Shown one piece after another: positions 39,801-51,376 of a stretch of DNA of 64,000 nt. The DNA comes from Unio delphinus (taxonomy: Eukaryota > Mollusca > Bivalvia > Unionida > Unionidae). The DNA is taken from positions 17,998,001 through 18,062,000 of the forward strand of contig JAQISU010000155.1 of the NCBI GenBank assembly GCA_029339505.1. The letters are read 5' to 3'. Below the pieces are notes generated by a model. The model saw only the letters and a list, made by a program, of their open reading frames with translations. It was not told where the DNA came from and made no database searches. Both the position numbers and the translations under genes were made by a program. Position 1 is the first letter of the stretch. Every line of letters starts with the position of its first letter.

Positions 39801-42800
39801 ACAGCCAATTAGAACGAGGCTATAAAGTGAAGCCTGGAATAAGCAGTTACAGCAGGGTTAGAAGCAGACCTCAGAAGCCAAGGAAAAACTTCAAAATTTC
39901 TTTTTGATCATGGAAACCTGGAGAAAACAGCCTTTAAGATGTGAAGAAAACAATAAAATTAAAAACTAAAACTTCAAAACAATGATGAAAAGCTATAACC
40001 ACATCCCACCAAAAATGCTTATTTGCATACTTATTCTTTATGCCAGCCTAGCGGTTGAGTAAGCACTTGACCTTTGCAATATTTTTTATTTATTTTTCAC
40101 TTTTCATTTTATTTAGAAACAAACTCAAAAACTCGGAATATACTTTATCATATTTTTAGTATATGTTATCTCACCAATGAGATAATCTTTTAACTGCATT
40201 GTCTTGAAGCTAGCAAAAAATTTGAAACCTTGAAAAAACTTTAATTTTTATAAATTTACAAAGTGTTTCATAATGTTGTACATAGGGCAAAAACTTTTTT
40301 TATGGTCGCAGAGGATGTTGTGTTTAAATGTACATGGTATCCAGAGAAGGAAATATGTTGATACGATAGCCAGGTACCCAGAATACTCAAAGAATTCATA
40401 TGAAAATAATACAATATTCTAATTGCATATGTGGGTCAATACTTCATGCTAGATGTGCCTCCCCCTGTATCCCATGTATGTTTTACTGGAACAACCCCTG
40501 ATTATGATCAGTTCTTTGCTCTAAAGGGCAAAGTTTTGCTTCTAATGGACAAGTAATAATCAAAATATACTGGATGAAATCATTTTTATTTTCTTATTGT
40601 GTGTGGCCAAGTGCTTATACGCACTCATCATTACAGATCACTCATATTTTACATGTCCACGTAGGTTCAGTTCTTGACTGCCAATGTATGTGTGAAAGCT
40701 TGCCTGTAACTTTGTTTTGATCTTTGAAGATTCTTGTTCCATCAATATACTATCTGCTATGTATAGCGTATTGTATGCTGAAAATTGGCTTTAAACCCAC
40801 AAAATCCAAACCATCTTTTTCTGCTAAAAGATGTTAAACATTTGAGCAGTGCACCAAATCTATATGCTTTGTTCTTTTAGAAAATGCACTGGAAAATGAC
40901 TATTGAAAGCTAGTATGGCATTAGCACATTGAAGTTCATAATAAATAGATTTTCTTGGTAGGATAGTATATTTGAAAAAGATTTTGTGAAGAAAAATTTC
41001 TGAAAGTGGGATGGGGAAATAAACTATTCTAAGACAGATTTATTTGGCGACGTATACAATTTCAGATTCTGTGCCCACTTTTAAAAATTTTTTAACATGC
41101 ATTCTTTTTAAGCATTTATTGATTAATGAGTCCTGTTTTGATTCCATTTTTGTTCCTTCATTTTGATTCCATTTGTCAATTGATGGTTTCATGTTTGTGT
41201 TATCTAAAACTGTCAAAATTTTGATAAGAAATACTCTGTATGAAGAAATAATATTTTGTCCATATTATGTTCTTGACTCCTTTTGTATTTATTGCAGTTG
41301 TAAGAACAGTCACGTTACATTTTACTTTTCCTTTCTGTGCCTGTCCTTGTCTGTGAATGGGATACATAGGTATCACTTTTTGGTGGTGGTGGCAACAGCA
41401 TCAGTGTGGTCAGTATTTATATTGTTATGTTATGGTTTTGAAGTTGTTTATCTTTAGCATTTTTTGCTGTATTTAACTCCATCTGATTACCAGATGTGCC
41501 AAGTTTTCCAGTTCTGCATTCTCAAGCAGACAGCTGCACCAACATAATACCATTCACTGGTGACACACCTCATTCCCAGTAACTCGTGTGGTCACAAGTT
41601 GATCATATCTAATCTTCATTTGTAAAGAATTTTAAAAAAAAATGTATATGCGTATTTCTGTACATCATTTTCATTCTTTTCATAAGAGAGTCAATCTTAT
41701 CAATGATTTTTGCTTGTTTGGTGTATTATTATTACATTATTACATAAAAGGTTTTCTTGTACCAGGACAGTTGGAGTAATATGCCTTGTCTAGCGACATG
41801 TCATATTAGCAGACTAGGCCTGATCAGGGCAAGATTTGAATGTGTTCTTATGGGCACAAGTTCAAAATGTTAACTATTGTGTCACCAACTAACAGTGTTA
41901 AGATACGTGTCAAATTCCAACCCAACAATGATGTTCAAGTACAAGAATTATTGGATTAGCAACCTTGGGGCTTGGAGATGGGACTGACAGACACACATTT
42001 AAGATTTGACTTATTTTCTGTGATCTGCACTTCCATTGGAGGATTCTTGATAATTCTTTTTCAGATTTGACAGTATAAAGAGACATGATTTTACCATGCA
42101 GCAGAATAAATTGCGACTAAGGGTGTGGGAGGCATTTGGGCAGGGGTTTATTACAAGAAAACATCTGTCTTGTCACTGTTGAAAGTAATGGCATTTCAGA
42201 TTTTTAAATTAAATGAAGTCATTTAAGGTTTTATTTATGCCTTGAATTAATCTTTTTCTAATTGTAAATAGTATGCAGATTTGTCCTTGTTTTAGCTTGT
42301 TAATTTTCATGTTATTACAATATGGCAGTCAAGTTCAGTTTTTAATCTGGTGTTAAATTTATGTGACTGAATTAACAAATAATTTTCAGTGATTTTTTAC
42401 AATGTTCTCTTGAAAGTTTGATGAACTCTTAAAACATCATCAAACAATTTAACTCTTGTTTGATAAAGTTCTCATGCATCATAATCATTGACAGGTAGTT
42501 TGTTTATGTTGAATATATTCAGTATGTGTAAATAAAGGTATATAGGCTTTATTCATTCGTTTTTTTTTTAATTATTATTTCTTATATTTTTTTTATGACT
42601 GCAGGTGGAGGGCATATAATGTTAACCATATCAAACTCATCCTGTGCTGCGCAGTTTTCATTTCTGCTCAACAACTTGTGAAGGAAAGTTGTACGAGGCT
42701 TTAATTTACATAGACCAGAATCAAATATCAAGTTCACACCCCTCTTTACTGCTTTTATATTTCATTTCTTGTCACTAACTTTTTTGGGACTTTATTGATT

Positions 42801-44574
42801 TAAATCAAATTTGGTATGATACTTTACTTTCTGAAAATTTGATCTGATCAAGTCCTGTTTTCACTGTTTCTGGTGCAGTTTAATAGAGGTATGACCCCTG
42901 TCTGATTTTGAACTTTGCCCTTCCATTTTATTTCTGCCTGATTATGTTTGAAGGACATAATGGGTTGAAATCATATTTTGCAACAAAAAAGACCAAAAAT
43001 CAGTCTTTAACTTTTATGCATTTAATTCTCTACCAATTTTAATTAGACTAATGCATATAAATTAAATATCATAGGCGGGTAGCGATTATTTTGCACAGAA
43101 GATACCAGGATTCTGTAAATTGCTGTTTTGATGGGACATCAGATCATGTGGTCCCATGACACAATACTAGCCAGTCCTCGAAAACAAACTTCACGAGCAA
43201 TACAGACAGGAGCAGACCAGATTTGGGTTGCACATTCAAAAGTTGAATCTCGTAACAATATATGTTGAATTATGTGTTAACAATGTTTAAAACCTGAAAG
43301 CAGAATAGTACAAAAAGTAAGAATGCATTCGTATTTCCTATTTTTGGAATTTTACAAAAGCAATGTAATTTTAAAATAAGTAGTTATACATTGTGTGCTA
43401 TGCAAAAATGTGATAAGGATTAAGTGATGGTGCCCAATGTAAAAATAAAAGTTTACTACAGTACAATAAATTCATTTTAGAATTATGAGGTTCAGTCGTA
43501 TTATATGCAAATGACATTCATTACCTACCCCAACACACAGACACACACACACCTTAGGACTGATATCTTGAAAATATACATCCAAAAATTGAACACTTTG
43601 AAATAATACTGAGTTATGGGCGAAGAGACTAGAATGGCGACTGACGTGTGTGAAACGTCCATTTAATACCTGGTAGATTTAAAAGGCATTGAGAACAGTT
43701 TTCATCGATCATAACTTAAGCATTACTTTCTTCACATGAAATAAAGCACAAAAAGTCTGCAAAGCAGAAATCATAAGTAATTAATTTAGACATGAAGAAG
43801 CTTCCATATGATTCAATTACGGTTTATTTTACATGCAGTTTATATGTCTGGTATAAATAGTTTATGTACTGTATTGGTCAATGCCAAAAGAAATTTCTTT
43901 TAGGCATAGGCTCTGGCCTAGTCATTTAAATAAACTCGCTAGCCTTGGCGTAAATTACTTAATTCCTGACAGTTCATACCTGTCAACTCTCAAACTGGGA
44001 GTGAAAAACAACCTAAATTTTGGGGGTATTTCCACTTACCTTCTGATCTCGTAATATCTCCTGATTTTTTTTTGTGCAGAAAACTCGATGTCTGTCAATT
44101 TTCATTTCTCAAGAGAACAAACCATACATAAAAGGATATAAAATATGCAATCCACAGATGCATTATCTATTGTATCACTTGAGAATATTCTAGTGATGAA
44201 ATAATTATCACAAAATAGTTTTATATCGTAAGTAAATAGAACATTATTCACGTAAATTTAAGATTTTTTATCCACTACAGCAGTACAGTAGAAAACAAAT
44301 TACATCACCATTTCCGCGAAAGAAATTCTGCAAGTTGACACCTGACATTCCTCTACTGTATATGTAAAGTTTAATTATCAAGATTAAATTGAAAGAATGA
44401 ATACAACAAAATGTACCACGTTGTATATGTGCCCCCAAAGAATTAATTCAAAATAAATATTCAGTAGTGTTATATGCCTTAAGACTTAAACCTAAGGAAA
44501 TCAGGTGGAAAAACAGTTGCTATATGTACGGTAACTTGTGATTGCATATTTGAACTGTTCAAATGAAGTACTAG
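36879..44574. other. Gene-free stretch with SINE fragments
   Basis: No credible coding region in about 7.7 kb. Two SINE fragments are visible: a tail at 39675-39755 (gggttcttcctccaccatta..aaatgttgttaaacc) and a diverged copy at 40649-40805 (cgtaggttcagtt..gtgtgaaagcttgcctgtaa..ctgaaaattggctttaaaccc). A short (CA)n lies near 43540-43551. The longest open frame (41173-41457) is Phe/Ser/Cys-rich and looks random. Confidence 0.5.
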
Positions 44575-46735
44575 GCATCATCATCAATCTGTTCACCTAG
44601 CGTGGTCGTCTATTCGCTGTGCTGCTGAATATCTGACCAGTTCTCTCCACTTGTCGCAATCATGTGTCAATGTCTGTCCTCTCTAAACTTTTCCTGGTCC
44701 ATTCTGTGTTGTTGTCAGTCCACTTTTTTCTGTCTACCTCTTCTGTCACCTTGGAAGCTGCCTCTCGTTTTGATGGTGGTGAGGTCTTCATATTGGCACA
44801 CTGATGGTGTTATGCACTAATTCATTTGTGATGTTTTCCATGTAATAAATGCCAAGGATGATTCAGTAGCATCTCATTTCAAGTGCCTGAAATCTTCGTT
44901 GTAATTCTGCTGTAAGGGTCCAGACCTCACATGAATACAGAAAGATTGAGATGACTAGTGCTCTCAGTAGTCTGATTTTAGTTTTCAGACATATTCTTGT
45001 CTCTCTAGATGGGTCTTAGCTTTGACATAGTAGCTGCTATTTGTGCTTGTTTGTGACAAAATTTCTGCTCTCGATGCCTTTTGTCTTCTCAGTGCTTAAC
45101 TCCATGTCTCGAAGATGTTTCATCCAGGTTCTTCACTAAGGTAGCAAGCTCGTCGTCACTACCTGTAAGCCCATCAATGTTGTCTGCAAAGCGGAGGCTG
45201 GTGATGTTACGCCCTCTAATGCTGACTGTCCTGCAGTGGTTTTTCAGGGCTTCACTCGTGATGCGCCCTAAGTACATGTTGAAAAGCGTGGGTGACAGCT
45301 TTCACGTACTCCGACTGTTGTCTGGAACCAGTTACCACAGAACCATGGGCGATTACCGCACTGGTAGCCTTGTCGTATCGCTACTTGATGTTATTGGTCA
45401 ACTTTTGACCCATGTTGTACATCGTTGTGGCCCACAATGCATCATGCCACACTCTGTCAAGGGCCTTTATGAAATCTATGAACACATGATGTCTTCTTGA
45501 TGTTGCGAGTACATTTCACACAGAACCCTGACATTGAATATATGTTATGTTGTGATTCTTTTTCTCCGGAACTCAGCGATTATTTCTTCTGCTTGTGGTT
45601 TCAGTCTGTTCAAGATGATTTTCAGCATCACATTATTAGCATGGCTGATGAAACTGACAGTTCTGTAATTTTGTCACAGGTGGAGCTTGCCTTTTGGGGG
45701 GAGTGTCATACTCGGTGACTGGGTCCACTGTATTGATCATTCACCTGTCTGCCAGATCTTGTTGCAGATTTTTGTTAGTCGCTCTATAACTGATTCTCTC
45801 TCTCCCCCCCCCCCCATTCTTGATAAGTTCAGCTGGGATGGTGTCTCCTCCAGCTGCCTTGCCGCTCTTCTTGCCGACTCCACCTCTTCTTTGAGAATGG
45901 GGAAATCATCATCATTTGAGGAGTTTGGAATTTAAAGTACCCCTGGGTCTCCTGTGGACTGATAGTTGTAGAGTTCTTTGCAGTACTCAGTCCATCTTAA
46001 TGCAGTGTCACTCACTTCCGTGAGACATTTTCCATTTTTGTCTTGAATGGTACTGTCTCTTGGTTGCTTCTGCCTGGCGAGGTCTTTCACAATTTGGAAC
46101 GCATTTTTGCTGTTATTCTTAGCTTTGACATATCTCTCAGCTCTCTATTTCTGTGTACTTTTGTCCGATCCAATTTTCTTTTGCTTTCAAGTTTTTACTG
46201 ATATTCTTGTTTATTTCTTGTTATTGACCCTGTTGTGTGTCTGGTGTTATTGAGGTCTCTTCGGGCATCACACAACTTAAGAATTTCTTCTGTAACTTTT
46301 TTTCTTCTTTGGGCGATGGAGTCCATTGATGTCCTTGGCAGCTGCTGTCATGACTGAGTTGAAAGTGTCTGACATTACTTTAACATACACATCCATCACA
46401 ATGAGTGGAGTAAATTGTCCTCCAAGTGTGGCTTGGAATGAATTGCAGATGTTAGGGTCCTTCAGTTGTTCAAGGTTGAATCTGATCCTGATGTTCTTGG
46501 CTTGTTAATTTTTTTCAGCCTCACTCGGAAGTTTATACTCCCGAGGTCATGATCACTCCCATCATCGGCACCTGAAAAACGTCCTTGTTTTTGCTCTATT
46601 GATGCCAGATCAGTAACGGTTGTGAACCTGTATATACTAGTAGTCGATCTGGTTATGATGAGTTCCATTTGGTGCGTGCCATGTAAAACAATTGCAGAGT
46701 AAACGTTCAAACATCATCGGTATATTTCTACGCAA
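44575..46735 (-). mobile_element. 5'-truncated LINE (non-LTR retrotransposon), decayed
   Basis: Read on the minus strand, 46470-46720 gives an apurinic-endonuclease C-terminus (GADDGSDHDLGSINFRVRLK, i.e. the SDH motif). The span 45089-45320 gives reverse transcriptase palm sequence (NITSLRFADNIDGLTGSDDE; the canonical FADD is FADN here). The span 44690-44770 resembles the tryptophan-rich 3' end of ORF2 (RKKWTDNNTEW). Frames shift repeatedly, so it is dead. Clade (RTE- or CR1-like) not assigned with confidence. The 5' end abuts the Polinton relic. Plus-strand frames over it are antisense shadows. Confidence 0.75.
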
Positions 46736-46736
46736 G

Positions 46737-48160
46737 ATTTTTCATTTCCGAATGAAGATATTCCAATGTGGGATCATATACACGATTAAACATTTTATTA
46801 TACTTGTTATCGTCTAACACTAAGACAATTTCCAGCTATTAGACCAGCAGTTATATTTTTTGTGACAGGGGTACTCCAGCCAACTTTTCTAGTTTTTGTT
46901 TTACTAACAGTTGCTGGCATAACTTTAGCGCTGGGTAATTTTACTGGCTGAGGTTTTGCTGGTGGCGGTCTGTGTGTTAATCGTGATAGTCTAACTTTGC
47001 TTGCTGTGAATGCTTTGCTAGCAACAAAAGCAGCAATACCTTTACACGAACAACGTCAATAACTTTTCAATCCCAGATGCCTTGCAATTTGTATTACTTT
47101 TGGGGCTATCCTTCTGAATTGACCCTGAGCAACATCACGGAATCCATCTGCTTTATACCTAGGTAATCGCGAATTTATCACCCTTTCCATTACATGTACA
47201 CGCTGAGCATTATGTATTATCACCTTTTTTTCCTTGTTACTGACCTAATTGCATACCCCCCAATCACTGCGGTAATAATGATCAACGATTTCATCAATAA
47301 GGAACCGATAAACATTAATGTCCACGATATCGCCGTTAAATAATCTCTGACAAATATCAGCTACTTCAGTAACGATTTCTGGAGACTTGTTGCCGGCTCG
47401 TCTTCCGCCAATTAGAATTTCTAGTGATCAACATCAGCAAGGACATTCTTGGGGCAAAGTTTATCGGTCAGCGAAGTTCTTTTTAAATTTAGTTTTTACA
47501 TTGCCAGTGGCAAGACCTATTCCGGATTTTTTATCCCCTGGTTGTTGTAATACTGAGTGTGGTTGTTGTCACCGTGCAAGATAGTTATATATTCCATTGA
47601 TAAATGCAATATATGTTATATCTTTATTTCGGGCCTGATCAACTCCATCGTGTATGCGAGCTATCTATTTTCATTATCTATATCATCAGCAGCATACTGA
47701 GGTTTCAAAATATTTCTTCAATCAAAACTTAGCGCGGCAAACACGTGTAATTTTCTGAAACAATTTATTTTATGAAGGCAATACTCTCTACGGTAAATTT
47801 ATCATTCACTTCAGTTCTCTCTCTAGCTGATTCTAGTTCTGTTCTAGTGCTGTTTTATGATCCCTTACATCAGCCACATCAGAACGAAGCTTGTCAATAC
47901 TAGAATCTTAGATTTTTTGAAGTTCTCTCTGCTATTTTGCCAGTCGCTGCTGAGGTTTCCTCTAATGTGGGAAGAAGACACGCGGTAGCTTTCGTAGCTG
48001 GTTTAAATAACTTTTCTGCACCTTCTGCAACTCCACCTGCGACTCCTGCCTGACACTCTTGTAATTTTTGCTTGATAGGATCACGAACGGGGAGATATTT
48101 TTTAATGCATCGATTTGCTTTCGAGCTAGTTTAATTGTGCAAGATTCTATGTTTAGCAGT
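46737..48160 (-). pseudogene. Relic of a second Polinton, capsid-gene region
   Basis: On the minus strand, broken frames match genes of the intact element in the same order. The span 48150-47800 matches the coiled-coil protein (LARKQIDALK against LARERLDAIK). The span 47420-47240 matches its end (AGNKSPEIVTEVADICQRLF against AGNNSPEIINEAADICRRLF). The span 47190-46812 matches the small virion protein (INSRLPRY..APKV against VNSRFPVY..APKV, ending AGLIAGN..VRR). The span 46793-46737 matches the first residues of the major capsid protein (MFNRVYDP against MFKRSPDP). Many stops and frame changes are present, and the rest of the capsid gene is cut off at the LINE. It lies opposite in orientation to the intact element, and divergence shows it is an older, separate insertion. 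Confidence 0.75.
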
Positions 48161-48723
48161 ATCTGACCGCTACGTTTTTATTGTGCGTTTTTTTTTTATA
48201 CACACAAGGTGACAACCCAGGTCAATATATCACACACACACGTTTAAGTCTCAGAAGTCTTGGCTGTATTTTTCACCCTCCGTAGGAAACTTTATTTCGG
48301 TCTGATATTTTGATCTATTCACCCTCACATCGTTATTGATGCTTGTCTTTTCATTTTGATACGAAGCTTTATTTAAAAAATGGACTGTTCAATAAAATGA
48401 TATGTTCACCTCTCTAAATATTGTTTTTCTTTGTTTCTCTTTTTATTATATATCTCTTTGGTTGGAATAATTATTTTAATAATCTGTGCATAAAACGATG
48501 ATAAAAAGCTGCCATTAAAGGAAAACTAGGTGTACTTTTCTTCTTTTTATTGTTGTTATTATTGAATAACCGATATGTAAACTGTAACTACACTAAATCA
48601 CGGGCCAAACGATTTTGTTGTGATGTAAAATTTCAGAAAAAATACGAAAATGATTTGACATGCCATTTTTTGCATGTATCTTTGTATTTAGATAATTAAA
48701 ATAATTGTCCGCGCATAATTTTT
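48161..48723. other. AT-rich spacer before the intact Polinton
   Basis: No recognisable gene. It may contain more of the old relic, but I cannot align it to the intact element. Confidence 0.4.
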
Positions 48724-48728
48724 GAAAG

Positions 48729-49043
48729 AGCAGCAGAGAGGGTGAACCCTACAACGTTTTCAGACAAAATTTTGATTGAATCCTTAAAACGAGCCTTCCT
48801 ACGATCTCATTTTAACCAAAAAAAATGTCTCAGGGGTAAACCCTACAACGTTTTCAGACAAAAAATTGATTGAAATCTTAACGAGCCTTCCCTACGAAAT
48901 CTCATTTTAACTAAAAAAAATGAAAACGGAGATTTTACGATTTTTTAATCAATTTTGGTCGCAACTTGTTGTCATCCACCCTCTCTGCTGCTACAGGTTA
49001 ACAAAAAATAATAAATGATTTTAACCGAAGATTTGATCAAGTC
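48729..49043 (+). repeat. Polinton left terminal inverted repeat
   Basis: Matches the reverse complement of 63450-63777 almost perfectly, apart from a 13-bp difference near the inner end (acagg here against a small hairpin, gtgatgaaatcac, on the right). Inside are two tandem about-94-bp units, both containing ccctacaacgttttcagaca (48747 and 48841). The outer sequence agcagcagagaggg (48729-48742) recurs inverted at 48979-48992. The last 23 bp include the stop codon of the ATPase gene. Confidence 0.95.
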
Positions 49044-49692
49044 CGATACGATATCGTGTCCGAGGATCATGCAAATTTATTGTTGCGAATCCGTGCGGAG
49101 TCGACTGAGCATGACTAAAGAAATCTCGAAATTGATTGAAGTCCATATCAGAACACCATGTCTGCCAAATATTTCTAAGAGTATGAGTATCAACTCCGTT
49201 GAATACAGAAAGAATATTGCAGTTATCTCTGATGACTTTTGGAACCTGAGTGTAGCGTTGAGTGACATATATCACGTCAGTGTTTTTGTGACGCCCACGG
49301 GAAAATATTCAAGCAGGATTTTTTTGTTTATCCAACATTATATCGTCGTATACGACTAAATTGTTAATATCTCCATCAATATCATCAATACTCGGTGCTT
49401 CATCGATATCGGTTATAAAATCAATGGCGTTCTCACCCTTAATTTCTGATGCATTCTCGTTAAAATCCTTTAACACTTCATAACATCGTTGATCATCTAC
49501 GCTAGGGGCAATTAAATACAACTTATCCCACTTCATCCATCTCATTATTAAATTGAGCAACAATTGCGTTTTACCGGATCCAGATGGCCCGATTATAATC
49601 ATCCGGATAGAGTTTGGTAGCGCTGCATGATGCTTAATTGGTTCTCTTGTTTTAGTCGCTGAAAAATCAATTATATCCATATTTCTATACAT
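49021..49692 (-). pseudogene. A32-type genome-packaging ATPase, interrupted by one TGA
   Basis: FtsK/HerA-fold ATPase that pumps genome into capsids in Polintons, poxviruses and other relatives. From ATG 49692 the protein has Walker A GPSGSGKT at residues 35-42, the conserved LYLIAPSVDDQ stretch, and Walker B LVVYDDI at about 112-118. Then comes a TGA at 49311-49309, immediately before RGRHKNTD. The frame continues unchanged through VTQRYTQVPKVIRDN and the HGFATI..RYRIG C-terminal block to TAA 49021. About 224 codons in all, normal for the family apart from the stop. The start lies only 5 bp from the divergent gene at 49698, implying a shared promoter. Gene dead, stop recoded, or a sequence error: the sequence cannot decide. 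Confidence 0.85.
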
Positions 49693-49697
49693 AAATT

Positions 49698-50219
49698 ATG
49701 GATCTATATTGTGTGAAGTGTAAAACGCGTACTGGCACAGATGATGTGACGACGATTACAACAAAAAATAACCGATCAGCGCTTTCTGGTAAATGCGTAC
49801 AATGTAGTACAAAGAAATTTAGATTTGTTTCTAAACCCAAGGAACCTTTAAAAAAAAAACGAGGAGGTGATATCGCAGCCAAATTAGCAAAACTCCCTGG
49901 AACCCCATGGGCAAAATACCCCGGAGAAAAGCACCTTCCAGGATATAGCTACTGTGGACCGGAAACCAGACTTGATATCAGACTCAATAATCAAAATCAA
50001 CCCAACCCCGGTGAAGAACCAATAAACGCCATTGATAAGGCCTGTCACCTTCATGATGTTGCTTATAAAAGCAGCAATCTGCAACACAGGCATCTAGCAG
50101 ATGTGAAATTAATTCATGCGTTAAATGCTATTCCTGATAAATCCTTGAAAGAAAAATTGTCTTCATTTTTGATAAAATCGGCTATGAAAAGTAAATTGAT
50201 GTTAGGTGCTGGTAATTAA
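49698..50219 (+). CDS. Zinc-ribbon plus phospholipase A2-like virion protein
   Basis: 173 residues. An N-terminal zinc ribbon has Cys pairs 5/8 (YCVKC) and 33/36 (CVQC). A basic linker KPKEPLKKKRGG follows, then a PLA2-type domain of the parvovirus VP1 kind: YCGPET (calcium loop, 85-90), IDKACHLHDVAY (112-123) with the His119-Asp120 dyad, and a helix with HLADVKLIHAL. Parvoviral PLA2 breaches endosomal membranes during entry; a similar domain occurs in adintovirus-like Polintons (from memory). The calcium loop has Glu where Gly is usual (GPE rather than GPG), so activity is uncertain. Intact open frame. It is divergent from the ATPase and followed 4 bp later by the integrase ATG. Confidence 0.85.
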   Translation: MDLYCVKCKTRTGTDDVTTITTKNNRSALSGKCVQCSTKKFRFVSKPKEPLKKKRGGDIAAKLAKLPGTPWAKYPGEKHLPGYSYCGPETRLDIRLNNQNQPNPGEEPINAIDKACHLHDVAYKSSNLQHRHLADVKLIHALNAIPDKSLKEKLSSFLIKSAMKSKLMLGAGN

Positions 50220-50223
50220 TAAT

Positions 50224-51168
50224 ATGGAATCAATTTATTATTCTCCGAGGGGATACTGGAGGGGTAACGCTGCAATCAATAAACTCGCTAGCGCTGCAAA
50301 AGTGAAAAAAACCACTGCGGCTAATTGGTTATCCAAACAGGCACTATGGCAAATTTATCTACCACCGCCTAAACAAATTCAATTCTCGCATTTTGATGTG
50401 ACCACTCCTAATGAAGTTCATCAGGCTGATATATTATTTCTGCCACATGATCGTGGTTACAAATACGCGCTAACCGTAGTTGATGTTGCGAGTCGATACA
50501 AAGAAGCAGAACCATTAAAAACAAAATCAGCCACTGAAGTCGCTTCTGCATTTGAAAGGCTTTATCGACGAGGTCCTCTGCACTGGCCAAATCTATTGCA
50601 GGTTGATCCTGGCAAGGAATTTCAGGGTGCAGTGTTATCTACAATGAAACATCATAATGTCACCATACGACGAGGGCATACTGCGCTACATCGCGATCAG
50701 GCCATTGTAGAACGATTTAATCGGACAATTGCTGAGCGGTTATTTGGATATCAATACGCAAAAGAATTCATTCAAGAAAAGCGATCCCGTGAATGGGTTA
50801 AAAGATTACCATCTGTGATTACTGCACTGAATAACGAGATTACTAGAACAATCAACATGAAACCTATCAACGCGATTAAAAAGAAGTCAATACCCGTACA
50901 ACCACAAAAAGATTTCAAAGAACCAATTCTTGATAGTAATGTCATTGTGAGGTACTTATACGAACCAGGAGAGCTTGAAGGGGGTAGAAAAAGGGCTACT
51001 GATCATATTTGGAGCGTCACTACGCATAAGATATCTAGTATAACACGATCAACTGGTAGACCTCCAGTCTATAAACTGGATTCAACTGCCCCTCAACGAG
51101 GATTTACTCGACAACAACTACAAGTGATTTTCGAGGATACTCAATTGCCACCGCATGGTCTTAACTAG
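50224..51168 (+). CDS. Retroviral-type DDE integrase
   Basis: 314 residues from ATG 50224; an upstream GTG in frame is not needed. It catalyses strand transfer of the element into host DNA. The rve core has D69 (HQADILFL), D128 (LLQVDPGKEF) and E163 (AIVERFNRT), a DD35E spacing. No HHCC zinc finger is seen at the N-terminus; instead there is a short helical GYWRGNAAINKLASAAKVKK region, usual in Polintons. The C-terminal SH3-like block is VRYLYEPGELEGGRKRATDH, followed by RGFTRQQLQVI. Intact. Its TAG stop overlaps the last codons of the convergent polymerase tail by a few bases. Confidence 0.95.
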   Translation: MESIYYSPRGYWRGNAAINKLASAAKVKKTTAANWLSKQALWQIYLPPPKQIQFSHFDVTTPNEVHQADILFLPHDRGYKYALTVVDVASRYKEAEPLKTKSATEVASAFERLYRRGPLHWPNLLQVDPGKEFQGAVLSTMKHHNVTIRRGHTALHRDQAIVERFNRTIAERLFGYQYAKEFIQEKRSREWVKRLPSVITALNNEITRTINMKPINAIKKKSIPVQPQKDFKEPILDSNVIVRYLYEPGELEGGRKRATDHIWSVTTHKISSITRSTGRPPVYKLDSTAPQRGFTRQQLQVIFEDTQLPPHGLN

Positions 51169-51376
51169 CACCGTTGCGTCTATTGCACTCAAGACAAGTC
51201 AACATCACATTATTTCTGACATGACCGAGATTGTTATTTTTTCTGTCTACGGTGAATTGGCGAGGATCCTTATCCGAATACTGCCAACGCATTATACAAT
51301 TGCAACTCGCGCAGTGATTATTCTGTTGTTTCTTCAAAGTGATTATTAGTTCAGCATCAATATCGAATTCTCGTTG
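51161..51376 (-). CDS. HNH-like zinc tail of the polymerase gene (shifted frame)
   Basis: Directly after a run of 11 T (51377-51387, A on the coding strand) the minus-strand reading continues in another frame to TAA 51163-51161. It shows CxxC (HCASCNC), then FTVDRKNNNLGHVRNNV and TCLECN, i.e. the treble-clef pattern C-x2-C, D/R-x-N, GH-x3-N, C-x2-CN found in HNH-type endonucleases. The shared homopolymer junction indicates it belongs to the polymerase-helicase protein at 51346-54384 and is separated from it only by a frame change. Alternatively it is a remnant of a separate small gene. Confidence 0.65.
   Translation of the reverse strand, partial: QREFDIDAELIITLKKQQNNHCASCNCIMRWQYSDKDPRQFTVDRKNNNLGHVRNNVMLTCLECNRRNGAS

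Noticed and set aside
45081..45500. 139-residue plus-strand open frame
   Set aside because: It is antisense to the LINE reverse transcriptase segment on the minus strand.
50206..50223. GTG start for the integrase at 50206
   Set aside because: The frame begins with a non-ATG codon inside the upstream gene; ATG 50224 gives the full integrase fold.
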